A stretch of DNA of 64,000 bases, from contig NZ_QOWE01000023.1 of assembly GCF_003334855.1 (NCBI RefSeq), forward strand, positions 62,001 to 126,000. Direction: 5' to 3'. The notes under the pieces are model-generated. The model was not told where the DNA came from, made no database searches, and saw nothing but the letters and a program-made list of their open reading frames with translations. The position numbers were made by a program, and so were the translations under genes. This stretch comes from Larkinella punicea. GTDB lineage: Bacteria; Bacteroidota; Bacteroidia; Cytophagales; Spirosomataceae. This document shows positions 11,300 to 19,224 of this stretch, in pieces; the stretch's first letter is position 1, and each line of letters opens with the position of its first letter.

Positions 11300-12358
11300 A
11301 TGGCAAGTGTAAAGGAAAAATCTAAGCCGGGCGACGCTTCGCCGGGCGACGCATCGCCAGCCGCTGCAAAAACCAAGCATCCGAAAGAACGCTACCTGTA
11401 TTGGTATGAGTCGATGATGCTGCAACGTAAATTTGAAGAAAAAGCCGGTCAGCTCTACGGACAGCAGAAAATCCGGGGTTTCTGTCACCTTTATATTGGG
11501 CAGGAAGCCTGCTCTTCAGGGTCGTATTCAGCCCTGACCAAAGATGATAAATGGATTACGGCCTACCGCGACCACGGTATTCCGTTGGCGTTGGGCTCTG
11601 ATCCCAAAGCCATTATGGCCGAGTTATTTGGCAAACAAACCGGCTCGTCGAAAGGCAAAGGCGGTTCGATGCACATTTTCGATAAATCGGTGAATTTTAT
11701 GGGCGGCCACGGCATTGTGGGCGGCCAGATTCCGATGGGAGCCGGTATTGCTTTTGCCGAGAAATACAACAAAACCACCAACCTGTGCATGTGTTTCATG
11801 GGCGACGGTGCCGTTCGGCAAGGTTCGTTCCACGAAACGTTGAACATGGCCATGACGTGGAAACTGCCGGTTATTTTTGTGGTAGAAAACAACGGTTACG
11901 CGATGGGAACGTCCGTGGCCCGTACGTCCAATGTAACGGATCTGTATACGCTGGGTGAAGCCTACGACATGCCGTCGGAACCCGTCGATGCGATGGATGT
12001 GGAAGCCGTTCACGAAGCCGTGAGCCGCGCTGCCGAGCGCGCCCGCAAAGGCGACGGTCCGACGTTCCTGGAATTCCGGACCTACCGCTACCGGGGTCAC
12101 TCGATGTCCGATCCGCAGAAATACCGCACAAAGGACGAGCTGGAGCAATACAAGCAACGCGACCCGATCGAGAACGTCCGGGCGACGATTTTGAAAGAGA
12201 AGCTGGCGACCGAAGAAGATCTGGCGGCCATCGATCAGAAAATCAAAGGCATCGTGGATGAGTCGGTGAAGTTTGCCGAAGAGTCGCCCTATCCGGGACC
12301 GGAAGAGGCTTTCCGGGACGTCTACATGCAGAAAGATTATCCATTTATCATGGAATAA
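11300..12358 (+). CDS. pdhA: Pyruvate dehydrogenase E1 component, alpha subunit
   Basis: A 352-residue thiamine-diphosphate enzyme subunit that decarboxylates pyruvate for acetyl-CoA formation; it acts as an alpha2beta2 heterotetramer. The ThDP motif is GDG at 168-170 with ENN at 196-198; YRYRGHSMSDPQKYR forms the loop that in mitochondrial homologues carries the phosphorylation serine. The N-terminus has an unusual direct repeat, GDASPGDASP at about residues 12-21, made from a near-duplicated 15-base DNA unit, likely a disordered linker. The beta subunit is not adjacent, so it must be encoded elsewhere. Divergent from recF. Confidence 0.94.
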   Translation: MASVKEKSKPGDASPGDASPAAAKTKHPKERYLYWYESMMLQRKFEEKAGQLYGQQKIRGFCHLYIGQEACSSGSYSALTKDDKWITAYRDHGIPLALGSDPKAIMAELFGKQTGSSKGKGGSMHIFDKSVNFMGGHGIVGGQIPMGAGIAFAEKYNKTTNLCMCFMGDGAVRQGSFHETLNMAMTWKLPVIFVVENNGYAMGTSVARTSNVTDLYTLGEAYDMPSEPVDAMDVEAVHEAVSRAAERARKGDGPTFLEFRTYRYRGHSMSDPQKYRTKDELEQYKQRDPIENVRATILKEKLATEEDLAAIDQKIKGIVDESVKFAEESPYPGPEEAFRDVYMQKDYPFIME

Positions 12359-12371
12359 TCAGGAGCCGCAT

Positions 12372-12445
12372 AAAGGTGAAAGGGAAGGAGGAAGGAAAGA
12401 AAGGGCTGTCAGCTTATTTCTTTCTACGCTTTCTTCCCTTTTTCA
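12372..12445. repeat. Purine/pyrimidine imperfect inverted repeat after pdhA
   Basis: A purine-only run (about 12378-12404) is followed after a short spacer by a pyrimidine-rich run (about 12417-12443) that is its imperfect reverse complement. A similar arrangement recurs at 58415-58496. It may act as a transcript-end hairpin for pdhA; no clean T tract follows. Confidence 0.6.
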
Positions 12446-12510
12446 TGTCGATTGTTCGGGCTTTGGTAGCAAAACTTTGTCTTTGTTCTTTCTATTATCC
12501 AGAGATTTAC

Positions 12511-12518
12511 TAAATTTG
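12511..12518 (+). promoter_or_regulatory. -7 box TAAATTTG for the TPR protein
   Basis: Exact TAnnTTTG match 26 bases before the ATG at 12545. Confidence 0.65.
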
Positions 12519-12544
12519 CAGTCCGAAATTTTGGATAATTATAA

Positions 12545-13246
12545 ATGAGTAAGACACAAACAAACTCCAAACTGGAGTTTCTGGAAGATCCCGCTGCTCT
12601 GGCGGGTTCGTTAGGGAAGGCGGAGTTGTTTTTTGAAAAAAATCAGAAGCTGATTCTGGGTCTGCTGGGCGGTATTGTCCTGGTGGTGGCCGGTTTTATC
12701 GGTTATCGCTACTGGGTGAGCAGCCAGGACCAGGAAGCGCAAACGGCCGTGTTCCCGTCGGTTTACGAATGGGAGGCCGATTCACTGAAAAAAGCATTGA
12801 ATGGTAACGGCGCCAATGAAGGTTTGGTCGCCATTTCCGAAGAATATAGTGCCACCCCTACCGGTAACGTCACCAGTTTCCGCGCTGGAGTCGCTTTTCT
12901 GAAGTTAGGCCAGTACGACCAAGCCATTGAAAAACTGAAAAATTTCAAATCGTCGGATTTGCTGGTGCAAGCCCGTGCCTACGCCCTGATTGGTGATGCC
13001 AACATGGAAAAGAAAGCCTACGGCGACGCCATCGAGTATTACAAAAAAGCGGCTGATTACAAGCCCAACCCCTATTTTACACCTGCTTACCTGATGAAGC
13101 TGGCACTGGCCTACGAGCAAAACAAGCAAAATCAGGATGCGATTGATACATACAGTTCGATTATCGACAAATACCCTACCTCTTCGGAAGCCGCTAACGC
13201 CAAGAAGTATAAATCGGTGTTGGAAAGCACGGTCGGTGAGTCGTAA
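12545..13246 (+). CDS. Membrane-anchored tetratricopeptide repeat protein
   Basis: A 233-residue protein with a cytosolic N-terminus of about 35 residues, one transmembrane helix (about 36-57, rich in Leu/Val/Gly) and an extracytoplasmic part holding tandem TPR-like helices, best seen in LGQYDQAIEKLKNF, KAYGDAIEYYKKAADYKP and NQDAIDTYSSIIDKYP. The layout resembles the YfgM class of periplasmic TPR proteins that attend envelope protein folding, but sequence alone only supports a TPR scaffold. It has its own -7 box 26 bases upstream and a terminator 24 bases downstream, so it is transcribed alone. Confidence 0.85.
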   Translation: MSKTQTNSKLEFLEDPAALAGSLGKAELFFEKNQKLILGLLGGIVLVVAGFIGYRYWVSSQDQEAQTAVFPSVYEWEADSLKKALNGNGANEGLVAISEEYSATPTGNVTSFRAGVAFLKLGQYDQAIEKLKNFKSSDLLVQARAYALIGDANMEKKAYGDAIEYYKKAADYKPNPYFTPAYLMKLALAYEQNKQNQDAIDTYSSIIDKYPTSSEAANAKKYKSVLESTVGES

Positions 13247-13269
13247 GCAGCGTTAATTCAACCATTGCG

Positions 13270-13305
13270 AAAGGACAAAGCCGACCGGGTTTTGTCCTTT
13301 TTTTT
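13270..13305 (+). terminator. Rho-independent terminator after the TPR gene
   Basis: A 13-bp stem with one G-T pair (13270-13282 with 13288-13300) and a 5-base loop runs into eight T residues. It sits 23 bases after the TPR gene stop. Confidence 0.85.
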
Positions 13306-13306
13306 G

Positions 13307-13429
13307 ACCAGGATTTAACTGATTGGAATGATGAACTCTGATTTATCCTGTCAATCGTTTCGCTAGTCCCGGCAACTGTACTCACTTATTGTAATCATAA
13401 TTAATCCCTTTAATCAGTTAAATCCTGGT
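13307..13429. repeat. Inverted repeat with 18-bp perfect arms upstream of ribH
   Basis: Arms 13307-13324 and 13412-13429 are exact reverse complements separated by 87 bases; the right arm ends 5 bases before the ribH ATG. The arm sequence (ACCAGGATTTAACTGATT) resembles dispersed intergenic repeats known from several bacterial phyla; this match is from memory and not checked. Confidence 0.75.
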
Positions 13430-13434
13430 TCAGA

Positions 13435-13932
13435 ATGGCATCCGAATTAAAGAACTTAAGTGTTTTTTCAACCGATCACCTGCCCGACATCAGTCATCGC
13501 CAGTTTGCCATCGTGGTGGCCGAGTGGAATGCAGAAGTAACCGAAGCCCTGTTTTCGGGTGCCTACCAGACGTTGATCAACTACGGCGCGAAAGCCGAGA
13601 ACATCGTCCGGGGTAACGTTCCGGGGAGTTTCGAACTCAGTTTGGGTGCGCAATGGTTTGCCCAACGCACGGAAATCGATGCGGTTATTGCGCTGGGCTG
13701 CGTGATTCAGGGTGAAACCAAACACAACGATTACATCAACCACGCCGTGGCGCAGGGATTGACGAACGTTGGCCTGCAAACCGGAAAACCAGTTATTTTC
13801 GGGGTTCTGACGCCGAACAACCAGCAACAGGCTCTCGACCGGGCGGGCGGTGTTCACGGCAACAAAGGCGACGAAGCCGCCATGACCGCCATCAAAATGT
13901 TAGGATTACAGCAACAAGTGTATAGTTTATAA
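13435..13932 (+). CDS. ribH: 6,7-dimethyl-8-ribityllumazine synthase
   Basis: A 165-residue enzyme that condenses the pyrimidine intermediate with dihydroxybutanone phosphate to give lumazine, the penultimate step of riboflavin synthesis. Substrate-binding motifs are intact: VPGSFEL, GCVIQGETKHNDYI with the catalytic His in the HNDYI region, FGVLTPNNQQQALDRAGG and the C-terminal NKGDEAA. Length matches the family. It stands alone, with inverted repeats on both sides and no other rib genes nearby. Confidence 0.96.
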   Translation: MASELKNLSVFSTDHLPDISHRQFAIVVAEWNAEVTEALFSGAYQTLINYGAKAENIVRGNVPGSFELSLGAQWFAQRTEIDAVIALGCVIQGETKHNDYINHAVAQGLTNVGLQTGKPVIFGVLTPNNQQQALDRAGGVHGNKGDEAAMTAIKMLGLQQQVYSL

Positions 13933-13943
13933 TCATCTAATTT

Positions 13944-14032
13944 TGAATGAGTGAATGATAGAATGAGTGAATAGCGTTCCCAAATTTTGGTCTTCGCGGA
14001 GCTATTCACTCATTCTATCATTCACTCATTCA
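13944..14032. repeat. Inverted repeat with 32-bp perfect arms between ribH and lysC
   Basis: Arms 13944-13975 and 14001-14032 are exact reverse complements around a 25-base loop. Each arm is itself built from short direct repeats of GAGTGAAT/GAATGA. The right arm ends 10 bases before the lysC ATG, so it could fold at the 3' end of ribH mRNA or in the lysC leader. Confidence 0.85.
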
Positions 14033-14042
14033 CTCATTAATT

Positions 14043-15377
14043 ATGCAAGTCTGGAAATTTGGCGGAACATCCGTTGGCAAGCCCGAACGGATGCACTCGA
14101 TTCGCAACCTGATTACCTCCGATGATCAGCAAAAAATCATCGTCCTGTCGGCCCTGTCCGGCACCACCAACGCCCTGTTGTCCATCGGCGAATCCCTGAA
14201 ATCGGATCAGCCGGGCGAAGCGGCCGAGAAAATCGAGCACCTGAAGGCGCATTACGATTCGTTCGTTCGCGACTTGTACAAAACCAGCGAGGGATTGACG
14301 AAGGGACAGAAGATCATCGAAAACGAATTTTCGTTCATTCGGTCGCTGACGCGCATCAAGCCGTTTACGCTGAAACAGGAGAAAGAACTGGTGGCCGAAG
14401 GTGAGTTGCTGAGCACGCAAATCTTTCAGGCGTATCTGGAAGAACTGGAGCACGACTCCATTCTGCTGCCCGCGCTGGAGTTTATGCGAATCGACGCCGA
14501 TGGCGAACCGGAACTGGATTATACGGAACGCAAATTACGGGAATTGCTGCGGGCGCACGGTGATAAAAAAATCATTGTGACGCAGGGATTCATCTGCCGG
14601 AATCCGCGCGGTGAAGTCGACAACCTGAAACGGGGTGGTTCGGACTACACGGCTTCGCTGATTGGCGGGGCCATTCGCGCTGACGAAATCCAGATCTGGA
14701 CCGACATTGACGGCATGCACAACAACGACCCCCGGATTGTCAAGAAAACCTTCCCGATCCGGGCATTGACGTTTGAAGAAGCCGCTGAATTGGCCTATTT
14801 TGGCGCAAAAATCCTGCACCCGTCCACCATTACGCCGGCCAAAATGTTTGGCGTTCCGGTTCGGTTGAAAAATACGATGGACCCGACGGCGGAAGGAACG
14901 CTGATTGCCAACAAAACGTCCGATCAGGTGTTCAAAGCGATCGCGGCCAAAGACAGCATTACAGCGCTGTACATTCATTCGCTGCGGATGCTGAATGCCT
15001 ACGGTTTTCTGCGCCGGATTTTTGAAGTGTTTGAAAAATACAAAACGCCGGTCGATCTGATCGCAACCTCGGAAGTATCGGTTTCGGTAACGATTGACAA
15101 AACAGACAACCTGACGGAACTGATGGCGGAGTTGCGGACGTTCTGCGAACTGGAAGAACCGGATTACGACCAGGCCATTATCTGTATTGTCGGTAATTTC
15201 AGTGCCGATCAGGCCGGAATTGCCCTGCAGGTTCTGAAAGCGATGGAAGGCATCCCGATCCGGATGATTTCGTACGGCGGTACCGAGCACAATATTTCGC
15301 TGCTCGTTCATGGTAGCTACAAAGCCGAAGCCCTGAATGCGCTGAACGAAGGACTTTTTGAACTGAAAGAAGCCTGA
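14043..15377 (+). CDS. lysC: Aspartate kinase
   Basis: A 444-residue monofunctional aspartokinase, first step of the aspartate family pathway (lysine, threonine, methionine, diaminopimelate). The N-terminal kinase motif is KFGGTSVG at residues 5-12; the aspartate/ATP site shows KRGGSDYTASLIG and IWTDIDGMHNNDPR. After about residue 300 come two ACT-type regulatory segments (DLIATSEVSVSVTID and RMISYGGTEHNISLLV), so allosteric feedback control is likely. Length and single-domain architecture exclude the kinase/homoserine dehydrogenase fusion. A hairpin follows the stop. Confidence 0.94.
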   Translation: MQVWKFGGTSVGKPERMHSIRNLITSDDQQKIIVLSALSGTTNALLSIGESLKSDQPGEAAEKIEHLKAHYDSFVRDLYKTSEGLTKGQKIIENEFSFIRSLTRIKPFTLKQEKELVAEGELLSTQIFQAYLEELEHDSILLPALEFMRIDADGEPELDYTERKLRELLRAHGDKKIIVTQGFICRNPRGEVDNLKRGGSDYTASLIGGAIRADEIQIWTDIDGMHNNDPRIVKKTFPIRALTFEEAAELAYFGAKILHPSTITPAKMFGVPVRLKNTMDPTAEGTLIANKTSDQVFKAIAAKDSITALYIHSLRMLNAYGFLRRIFEVFEKYKTPVDLIATSEVSVSVTIDKTDNLTELMAELRTFCELEEPDYDQAIICIVGNFSADQAGIALQVLKAMEGIPIRMISYGGTEHNISLLVHGSYKAEALNALNEGLFELKEA

Positions 15378-15387
15378 AAAGAGCAAA

Positions 15388-15436
15388 AGACCTGTAAGCC
15401 GGGCCGCCGGAGCGGTTTTAAAAACCTTACAGGTCT
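15388..15436 (+). terminator. Hairpin after lysC
   Basis: Arms 15388-15398 and 15426-15436 (AGACCTGTAAG and its complement) pair perfectly around a 27-base loop, 10 bases after the lysC stop and directly before the MNT gene promoter. There is no strong T run, so terminator function is probable rather than certain. Confidence 0.5.
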
Positions 15437-15439
15437 GGC

Positions 15440-15447
15440 TAATTTTG
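15440..15447 (+). promoter_or_regulatory. -7 box TAATTTTG for the MNT/HEPN pair
   Basis: Exact TAnnTTTG match 18 bases before the MNT ATG at 15466, giving a very short leader. Confidence 0.65.
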
Positions 15448-15465
15448 TCCCCAAACCGTTACGGC

Positions 15466-15783
15466 ATGAACCGCCTTACCAATAAAGCATTTCTGCAAAA
15501 GGTCAAAGAATCGGTGCATTCGATTGATCCACAGGCTGATGTCTATCTGTTCGGTTCACGGGCGCGGGGTAATCATCGCAAGGATTCGGATTGGGACTTT
15601 TTGGTATTAACATCTGGAAAAGTGACAAGAGACTTAAAAAGTACGATCCGGGATCAGCTTTTTGAGCTAGAATTGGACGCTGAAAAAGTCATTAGCACAA
15701 TTATTCGTTCCAAAGAGGAGTGGGATGATTATGAGGTGACTGATTTGTACCAAAACATAAAGGACGACGGCAGACAGTTATGA
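15466..15783 (+). CDS. MNT-type nucleotidyltransferase (antitoxin of a HEPN/MNT pair)
   Basis: A 105-residue minimal nucleotidyltransferase. The catalytic signature is intact: Gly30-Ser31 in LFGSRARGN, then Asp42 and Asp44 in KDSDWDF. In characterised HEPN/MNT systems the MNT protein neutralises the HEPN RNase toxin, by binding or by AMP/poly-AMP modification of a Tyr. The ATG at 15466 is chosen over a TTG at 15445 because the promoter box ends at 15447. Its stop overlaps the start of the HEPN frame (ATGA at 15780-15783), the usual operon layout for these pairs. Confidence 0.88.
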   Translation: MNRLTNKAFLQKVKESVHSIDPQADVYLFGSRARGNHRKDSDWDFLVLTSGKVTRDLKSTIRDQLFELELDAEKVISTIIRSKEEWDDYEVTDLYQNIKDDGRQL

Positions 15784-16166
15784 AGCAGACCAAGGAGGAC
15801 ATCGTTAAATACAGAGCCACAAAGTCTGCTGCAACATTAAAAGAGGCAGAAATTTTAATTACTGCTGAAAGTTGGAATGGAGTTGCGAACCGTCTGTAAT
15901 ATGCGGCATTTCAGATTGTAACCGCCTTAATGACTCAAGAAGGGATTCGAATAAAATCACATTCCGGAGCTAAGCATATGCTTGATCTTCATTTTGTTAA
16001 AACGGGCAAGTTATCAGTGGAGTTGGGTAAATTCTACGGCGACTTATTTAATGCTCGCCAAGGAAGCGATTATGAAGACTTTATCTACTTTACATCGGAA
16101 GCGATTATGCCACTTCTCGACAAAACAAACCAATTCATTATAGCTGTTAGAGCTTTATTGATCTAA
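15780..16166 (+). pseudogene. HEPN-domain toxin gene with an in-frame nonsense codon
   Basis: The frame from ATG 15780 runs 128 codons to the stop at 16164 but is interrupted by TAA at 15897-15899 (codon 40). There is no frameshift: the same frame resumes directly with YAAFQIVTALM, giving NRL-stop-YAAF where HEPN proteins of this class read R-x-YYAAF. One base change (TAT or TAC to TAA) in the first Tyr codon explains it. The rest is well preserved, including SHSGAKHM, HFVKTGKLS and LFNARQGSDYED, so the lesion looks recent. The part after the stop could only be made by restart, for example at ATG 15930. The MNT partner upstream is intact. Confidence 0.85.
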
Positions 16167-16171
16167 TTATC

Positions 16172-17443
16172 ATGCTTTTACTTCCATTTATCCGCGATAA
16201 TAAAGAAGCCACGCTGGCGGGGCTGAAAAAGAAACGGTTTGCCAATGCGGAAACCGCCGTCGAGCAGGTGCTGGCGTTCGATCAGCAACGGCGCGATGCC
16301 CAAAAAGAACTGGAAGACGTCCTGGCCCGCTCCAACGCCAAAGCCAAAGAAATCGGGGCTTTGATGAAAGGCGGTCAGAAAGCCGAAGCGGAGGCCGCCA
16401 AAGCCGAAACCGCCGAACTCAAAACGCGCTCTAAAGAACTGGAAGAAAGCCTGAAAACCGCCGAGCAGCAGTTGCAGGAGGTTTTGGTAACGTTGCCGAA
16501 CCTGCCCCATAGCAGTGTTCCGGAAGGTCGTACGCCCGAGGACAATGAGGTGGTTTTACAGCACGGCGACATTCCGGTTTTGCATGAAGGCGCGTTGCCG
16601 CACTGGGAACTGATCAAAAAGTACGAGATCATCGATTTTGAACTGGGTAATAAAATCACCGGCGCCGGTTTTCCGGTCTACCGGGGAAAAGGCGCGCGGA
16701 TTCAGCGGGCGATGATCAATTTCTTTCTGGACGAAGCCCTGAAAGCCGGTTACTTCGAGATCCAACCGCCGATTTTGATCAACGAAGATTCGGGGTTTGG
16801 TACGGGTCAGTTGCCCGACAAAGAAGGCCAGATGTATTTCGCCACGGAGGACAAACTGTACCTGATTCCAACGGCGGAAGTACCCATTACGAACCTCTAC
16901 CGTGACGTCATTTTATCGGACGATCAATTACCGGTCAAAAACGTCGGCCACACGCCCTGTTTCCGGCGCGAAGCCGGTTCCTGGGGCGCACACGTCCGGG
17001 GTCTGAACCGATTGCACCAGTTTGATAAAGTGGAGATTGTGCAAATCCGCAAACCGGAAGAATCCTATCAGGCGCTGGAAGAGATGAGTCTGCACGTCCA
17101 GATGTTGTTGCAGAAACTGGAACTGCCCTACCGCGTTCTGCGGCTTTGCGGGGGCGATATGGGCTTTACGTCCGCGCTAACCTACGACATGGAAGTGTGG
17201 TCGGCGGCTCAGCAACGCTGGCTGGAAGTGAGTTCAGTATCCAATTTTGAAACCTATCAGTCCAACCGCCTGAAACTCCGCTCACGTGTTGAGGGGAAAA
17301 CGCAATTACTGCATACCCTGAACGGTTCGGCCCTGGCATTGCCCCGGATTCTGGCGGCCATTCTGGAAAATAACCAGACGCCGGAAGGGGTTCGGATTCC
17401 GAAGGTGCTGGTGCCGTATTGCGGGTTTGAAGTCATTAACTAA
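16172..17443 (+). CDS. serS: Seryl-tRNA synthetase
   Basis: A 423-residue class II aminoacyl-tRNA synthetase that charges tRNA-Ser. The N-terminal long coiled coil that grips the tRNA variable arm spans about residues 25-110 (Ala/Glu/Lys-rich heptads). The catalytic core shows motif 2 as TPCFRREAGSWGAHVRGL with HQFDKVEIV, and motif 3 near the end (LNGSALALPRILAAILEN). It starts 5 bases after the broken HEPN frame and ends in a perfect terminator, so it may be read through from the MNT promoter or have its own promoter inside the HEPN frame. Confidence 0.96.
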   Translation: MLLLPFIRDNKEATLAGLKKKRFANAETAVEQVLAFDQQRRDAQKELEDVLARSNAKAKEIGALMKGGQKAEAEAAKAETAELKTRSKELEESLKTAEQQLQEVLVTLPNLPHSSVPEGRTPEDNEVVLQHGDIPVLHEGALPHWELIKKYEIIDFELGNKITGAGFPVYRGKGARIQRAMINFFLDEALKAGYFEIQPPILINEDSGFGTGQLPDKEGQMYFATEDKLYLIPTAEVPITNLYRDVILSDDQLPVKNVGHTPCFRREAGSWGAHVRGLNRLHQFDKVEIVQIRKPEESYQALEEMSLHVQMLLQKLELPYRVLRLCGGDMGFTSALTYDMEVWSAAQQRWLEVSSVSNFETYQSNRLKLRSRVEGKTQLLHTLNGSALALPRILAAILENNQTPEGVRIPKVLVPYCGFEVIN

Positions 17444-17484
17444 GTGCATAGCTTCCGGCCAGCCGGAAGCTATGCACGCTTTTT
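17444..17484. terminator. Rho-independent terminator between convergent serS and surE
   Basis: A perfect 15-bp stem (17444-17458 with 17463-17477), 4-base loop CCAG, then five T residues on the plus strand. It starts directly after the serS stop and ends at the surE stop, so it serves serS and perhaps both. Confidence 0.9.
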
Positions 17485-18222
17485 CTAGACAATAGCGGGT
17501 TGCTCCAGTGCTTTCTGGAGCACTTTTTCGTCGGTTAGATCAAGCCGTAAGGGCGTGATGGACACGTATCCCTGATCCATTGCCCATCGATCGGTTCCTT
17601 CTTCGGCTGGTTCCAGCGGACTTACTGTAAACCAGTAATGTTTGCGGCCCATCGGGTCGATACCGGGTACAATCGTGCCATCGTATAGCCGAACCGACTG
17701 CCGGGTCCACCGGATTTCGGTCGGTTGCTGGGGGAAATTGACGTTGTAGAGCGACAACTCCGTATCTTTCAGTAACAACTCCAGCGTTTTAGCCACAAAC
17801 GGTTCCAGTGCCTTGAAATCTGGTTCGGTTTTGCCAACCGGCGTACTGAAGGCAATTCCCTTGATGCCGAGCAAAACCGCCTGCTTGGCAGCCGCCAGCG
17901 TTCCCGAATGCCACATGGAGTTGCCCAGATTCGGCCCCATGTTGATCCCCGACAGCACCACATCGGTATGTCCCCACAAGTGCATTCCCAAAGCAACACA
18001 ATCCGCAGGGGTGCCGTTGACGCGGTAGGCGTCGATGCCTTCAAACTTGATGGGTGACGTTTTATAGGAAAGCGGTCGGGAATGCGTGACCGCATGGCCC
18101 ATTGACGATTGTTCTACATCGGGAGCGACAACCCGCACTTCTCCGAATCGGGAGGCTATTTGGGCCAGGGCCGCAATGCCCGGGCTGTAAATGCCGTCAT
18201 CGTTGGTGATTAATATTCTCAT
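17485..18222 (-). CDS. surE: 5'/3'-nucleotidase SurE
   Basis: A 245-residue metal-dependent survival-protein phosphatase acting on nucleoside monophosphates. The metal site is clear: Asp8-Asp9 in TNDDG, the QSSMGHAVT loop with the ligand Ser, and Asn in [10 protein letters not shown]. The following [11 protein letters not shown] and LYNVNFPQ segments are typical. Length matches the family. It diverges from the lipid kinase at 18298 and ends at a shared terminator with serS. Confidence 0.95.
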   Translation of the reverse strand: MRILITNDDGIYSPGIAALAQIASRFGEVRVVAPDVEQSSMGHAVTHSRPLSYKTSPIKFEGIDAYRVNGTPADCVALGMHLWGHTDVVLSGINMGPNLGNSMWHSGTLAAAKQAVLLGIKGIAFSTPVGKTEPDFKALEPFVAKTLELLLKDTELSLYNVNFPQQPTEIRWTRQSVRLYDGTIVPGIDPMGRKHYWFTVSPLEPAEEGTDRWAMDQGYVSITPLRLDLTDEKVLQKALEQPAIV

Positions 18223-18297
18223 GGCAGTACCATTTTGTCTTCTTATTCCAACAGAAAAACCGTTCGGGATGTTTACTGGAATATTCGAACGGACTTT

Positions 18298-19200
18298 ATG
18301 AAAATTGCTCAGCTCTTACATAACCCCGGTGCCGGTGATGAGGAACATTCCCGAAAAGACCTCATGGCACTCATTGAATCGGAAGGATTTACGTGCCGGT
18401 ATGCTTCAACGAAAAAAGACGATTGGAAAGAATTGAAATCCGATGTCGATTTCCTGGTCGTTGCGGGGGGAGACGGCACCGTGCGGAAGGTGGCCAAACG
18501 GCTTTTGACCCGAAAGCTGATTGAAAAACCGCTGCCGGTTGCGCTGCTGCCCAGCGGAACGGCCAACAACATTGCCGGAACCCTGAACATTCCGACCACC
18601 GATCCACGGCCCGTGGTTCAAAGCTGGCATACGGACCGGCGGAAAAAGTTCGATGTCGGGCTGGTGGAGGGGTTGCCCAAAAAGCAGTTTTTCCTGGAGG
18701 GAATCGGGTACGGCGTTTTTCCCCAACTGATGAAAGAAATGAAAGATCATCCGGTCAATTCGTCTGATTCACCGGAAGACAAGCTCCGTACAGCGCTGGA
18801 AATTCTCTCGAATATCGTTCAGACATACGAGGTCCAATCGTGTCGGATTGAAGTGGATGGCGTCGATTATTCGGGTGAATACTTGCTGGTCGAGGTAATG
18901 AACATTCGTTCCATCGGCCCCAATCTGGTGCTGGCTCCGGCCGCCGATCCCGGCGATGGATTATTCGAGGTGGTGCTGGTTTCGGAAAGCCAACGCGACG
19001 GGCTGGTGACCTACGTGCAGAATCGACTTCAGGGCGTTGAAGGCGACTATTGGGGAACGGCTCTGAAAGGAAAATCCATCCACATGCAGTGGGAAGATGT
19101 CGAAATGCACCTGGACGACCAATTGATCAAATCCAAAAAGCCCCGGTCGCTGCAAATGACGCTAAGCGAAGGACTTCTTTCTTTTTTAGGGGCTGGCTGA
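18298..19200 (+). CDS. Diacylglycerol kinase-family lipid kinase
   Basis: A 300-residue protein of the DagK/YegS/sphingosine-kinase fold that phosphorylates a lipid hydroxyl using ATP. The nucleotide site GGDGT is at residues 57-61, preceded by the Rossmann-like LLHNPGAG start and followed by [14 protein letters not shown], the second conserved loop. The C-terminal lobe ([34 protein letters not shown]) is the usual beta-sandwich. The frame opens 21 codons earlier, but the ATG at 18298 matches the family start. The exact lipid is unknown. Confidence 0.88.
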   Translation: MKIAQLLHNPGAGDEEHSRKDLMALIESEGFTCRYASTKKDDWKELKSDVDFLVVAGGDGTVRKVAKRLLTRKLIEKPLPVALLPSGTANNIAGTLNIPTTDPRPVVQSWHTDRRKKFDVGLVEGLPKKQFFLEGIGYGVFPQLMKEMKDHPVNSSDSPEDKLRTALEILSNIVQTYEVQSCRIEVDGVDYSGEYLLVEVMNIRSIGPNLVLAPAADPGDGLFEVVLVSESQRDGLVTYVQNRLQGVEGDYWGTALKGKSIHMQWEDVEMHLDDQLIKSKKPRSLQMTLSEGLLSFLGAG

Positions 19201-19217
19201 TGGGATCAGCTAGCCCC
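19189..19217. terminator. Hairpin at the convergent end of lipid kinase and TonB_C protein
   Basis: Arms 19189-19201 and 19205-19217 pair with one mismatch around a 3-base loop, spanning the lipid kinase stop codon. Only a weak T run follows, so terminator function is plausible but not strong. Confidence 0.4.
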
Positions 19218-19224
19218 TAACGTC

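Noticed and set aside
15897-15899. TAA as a recoded or readthrough codon in the HEPN gene
   Set aside because: There is no stop-recoding context or known machinery in this phylum for TAA; a plain point mutation or a sequence error is simpler.
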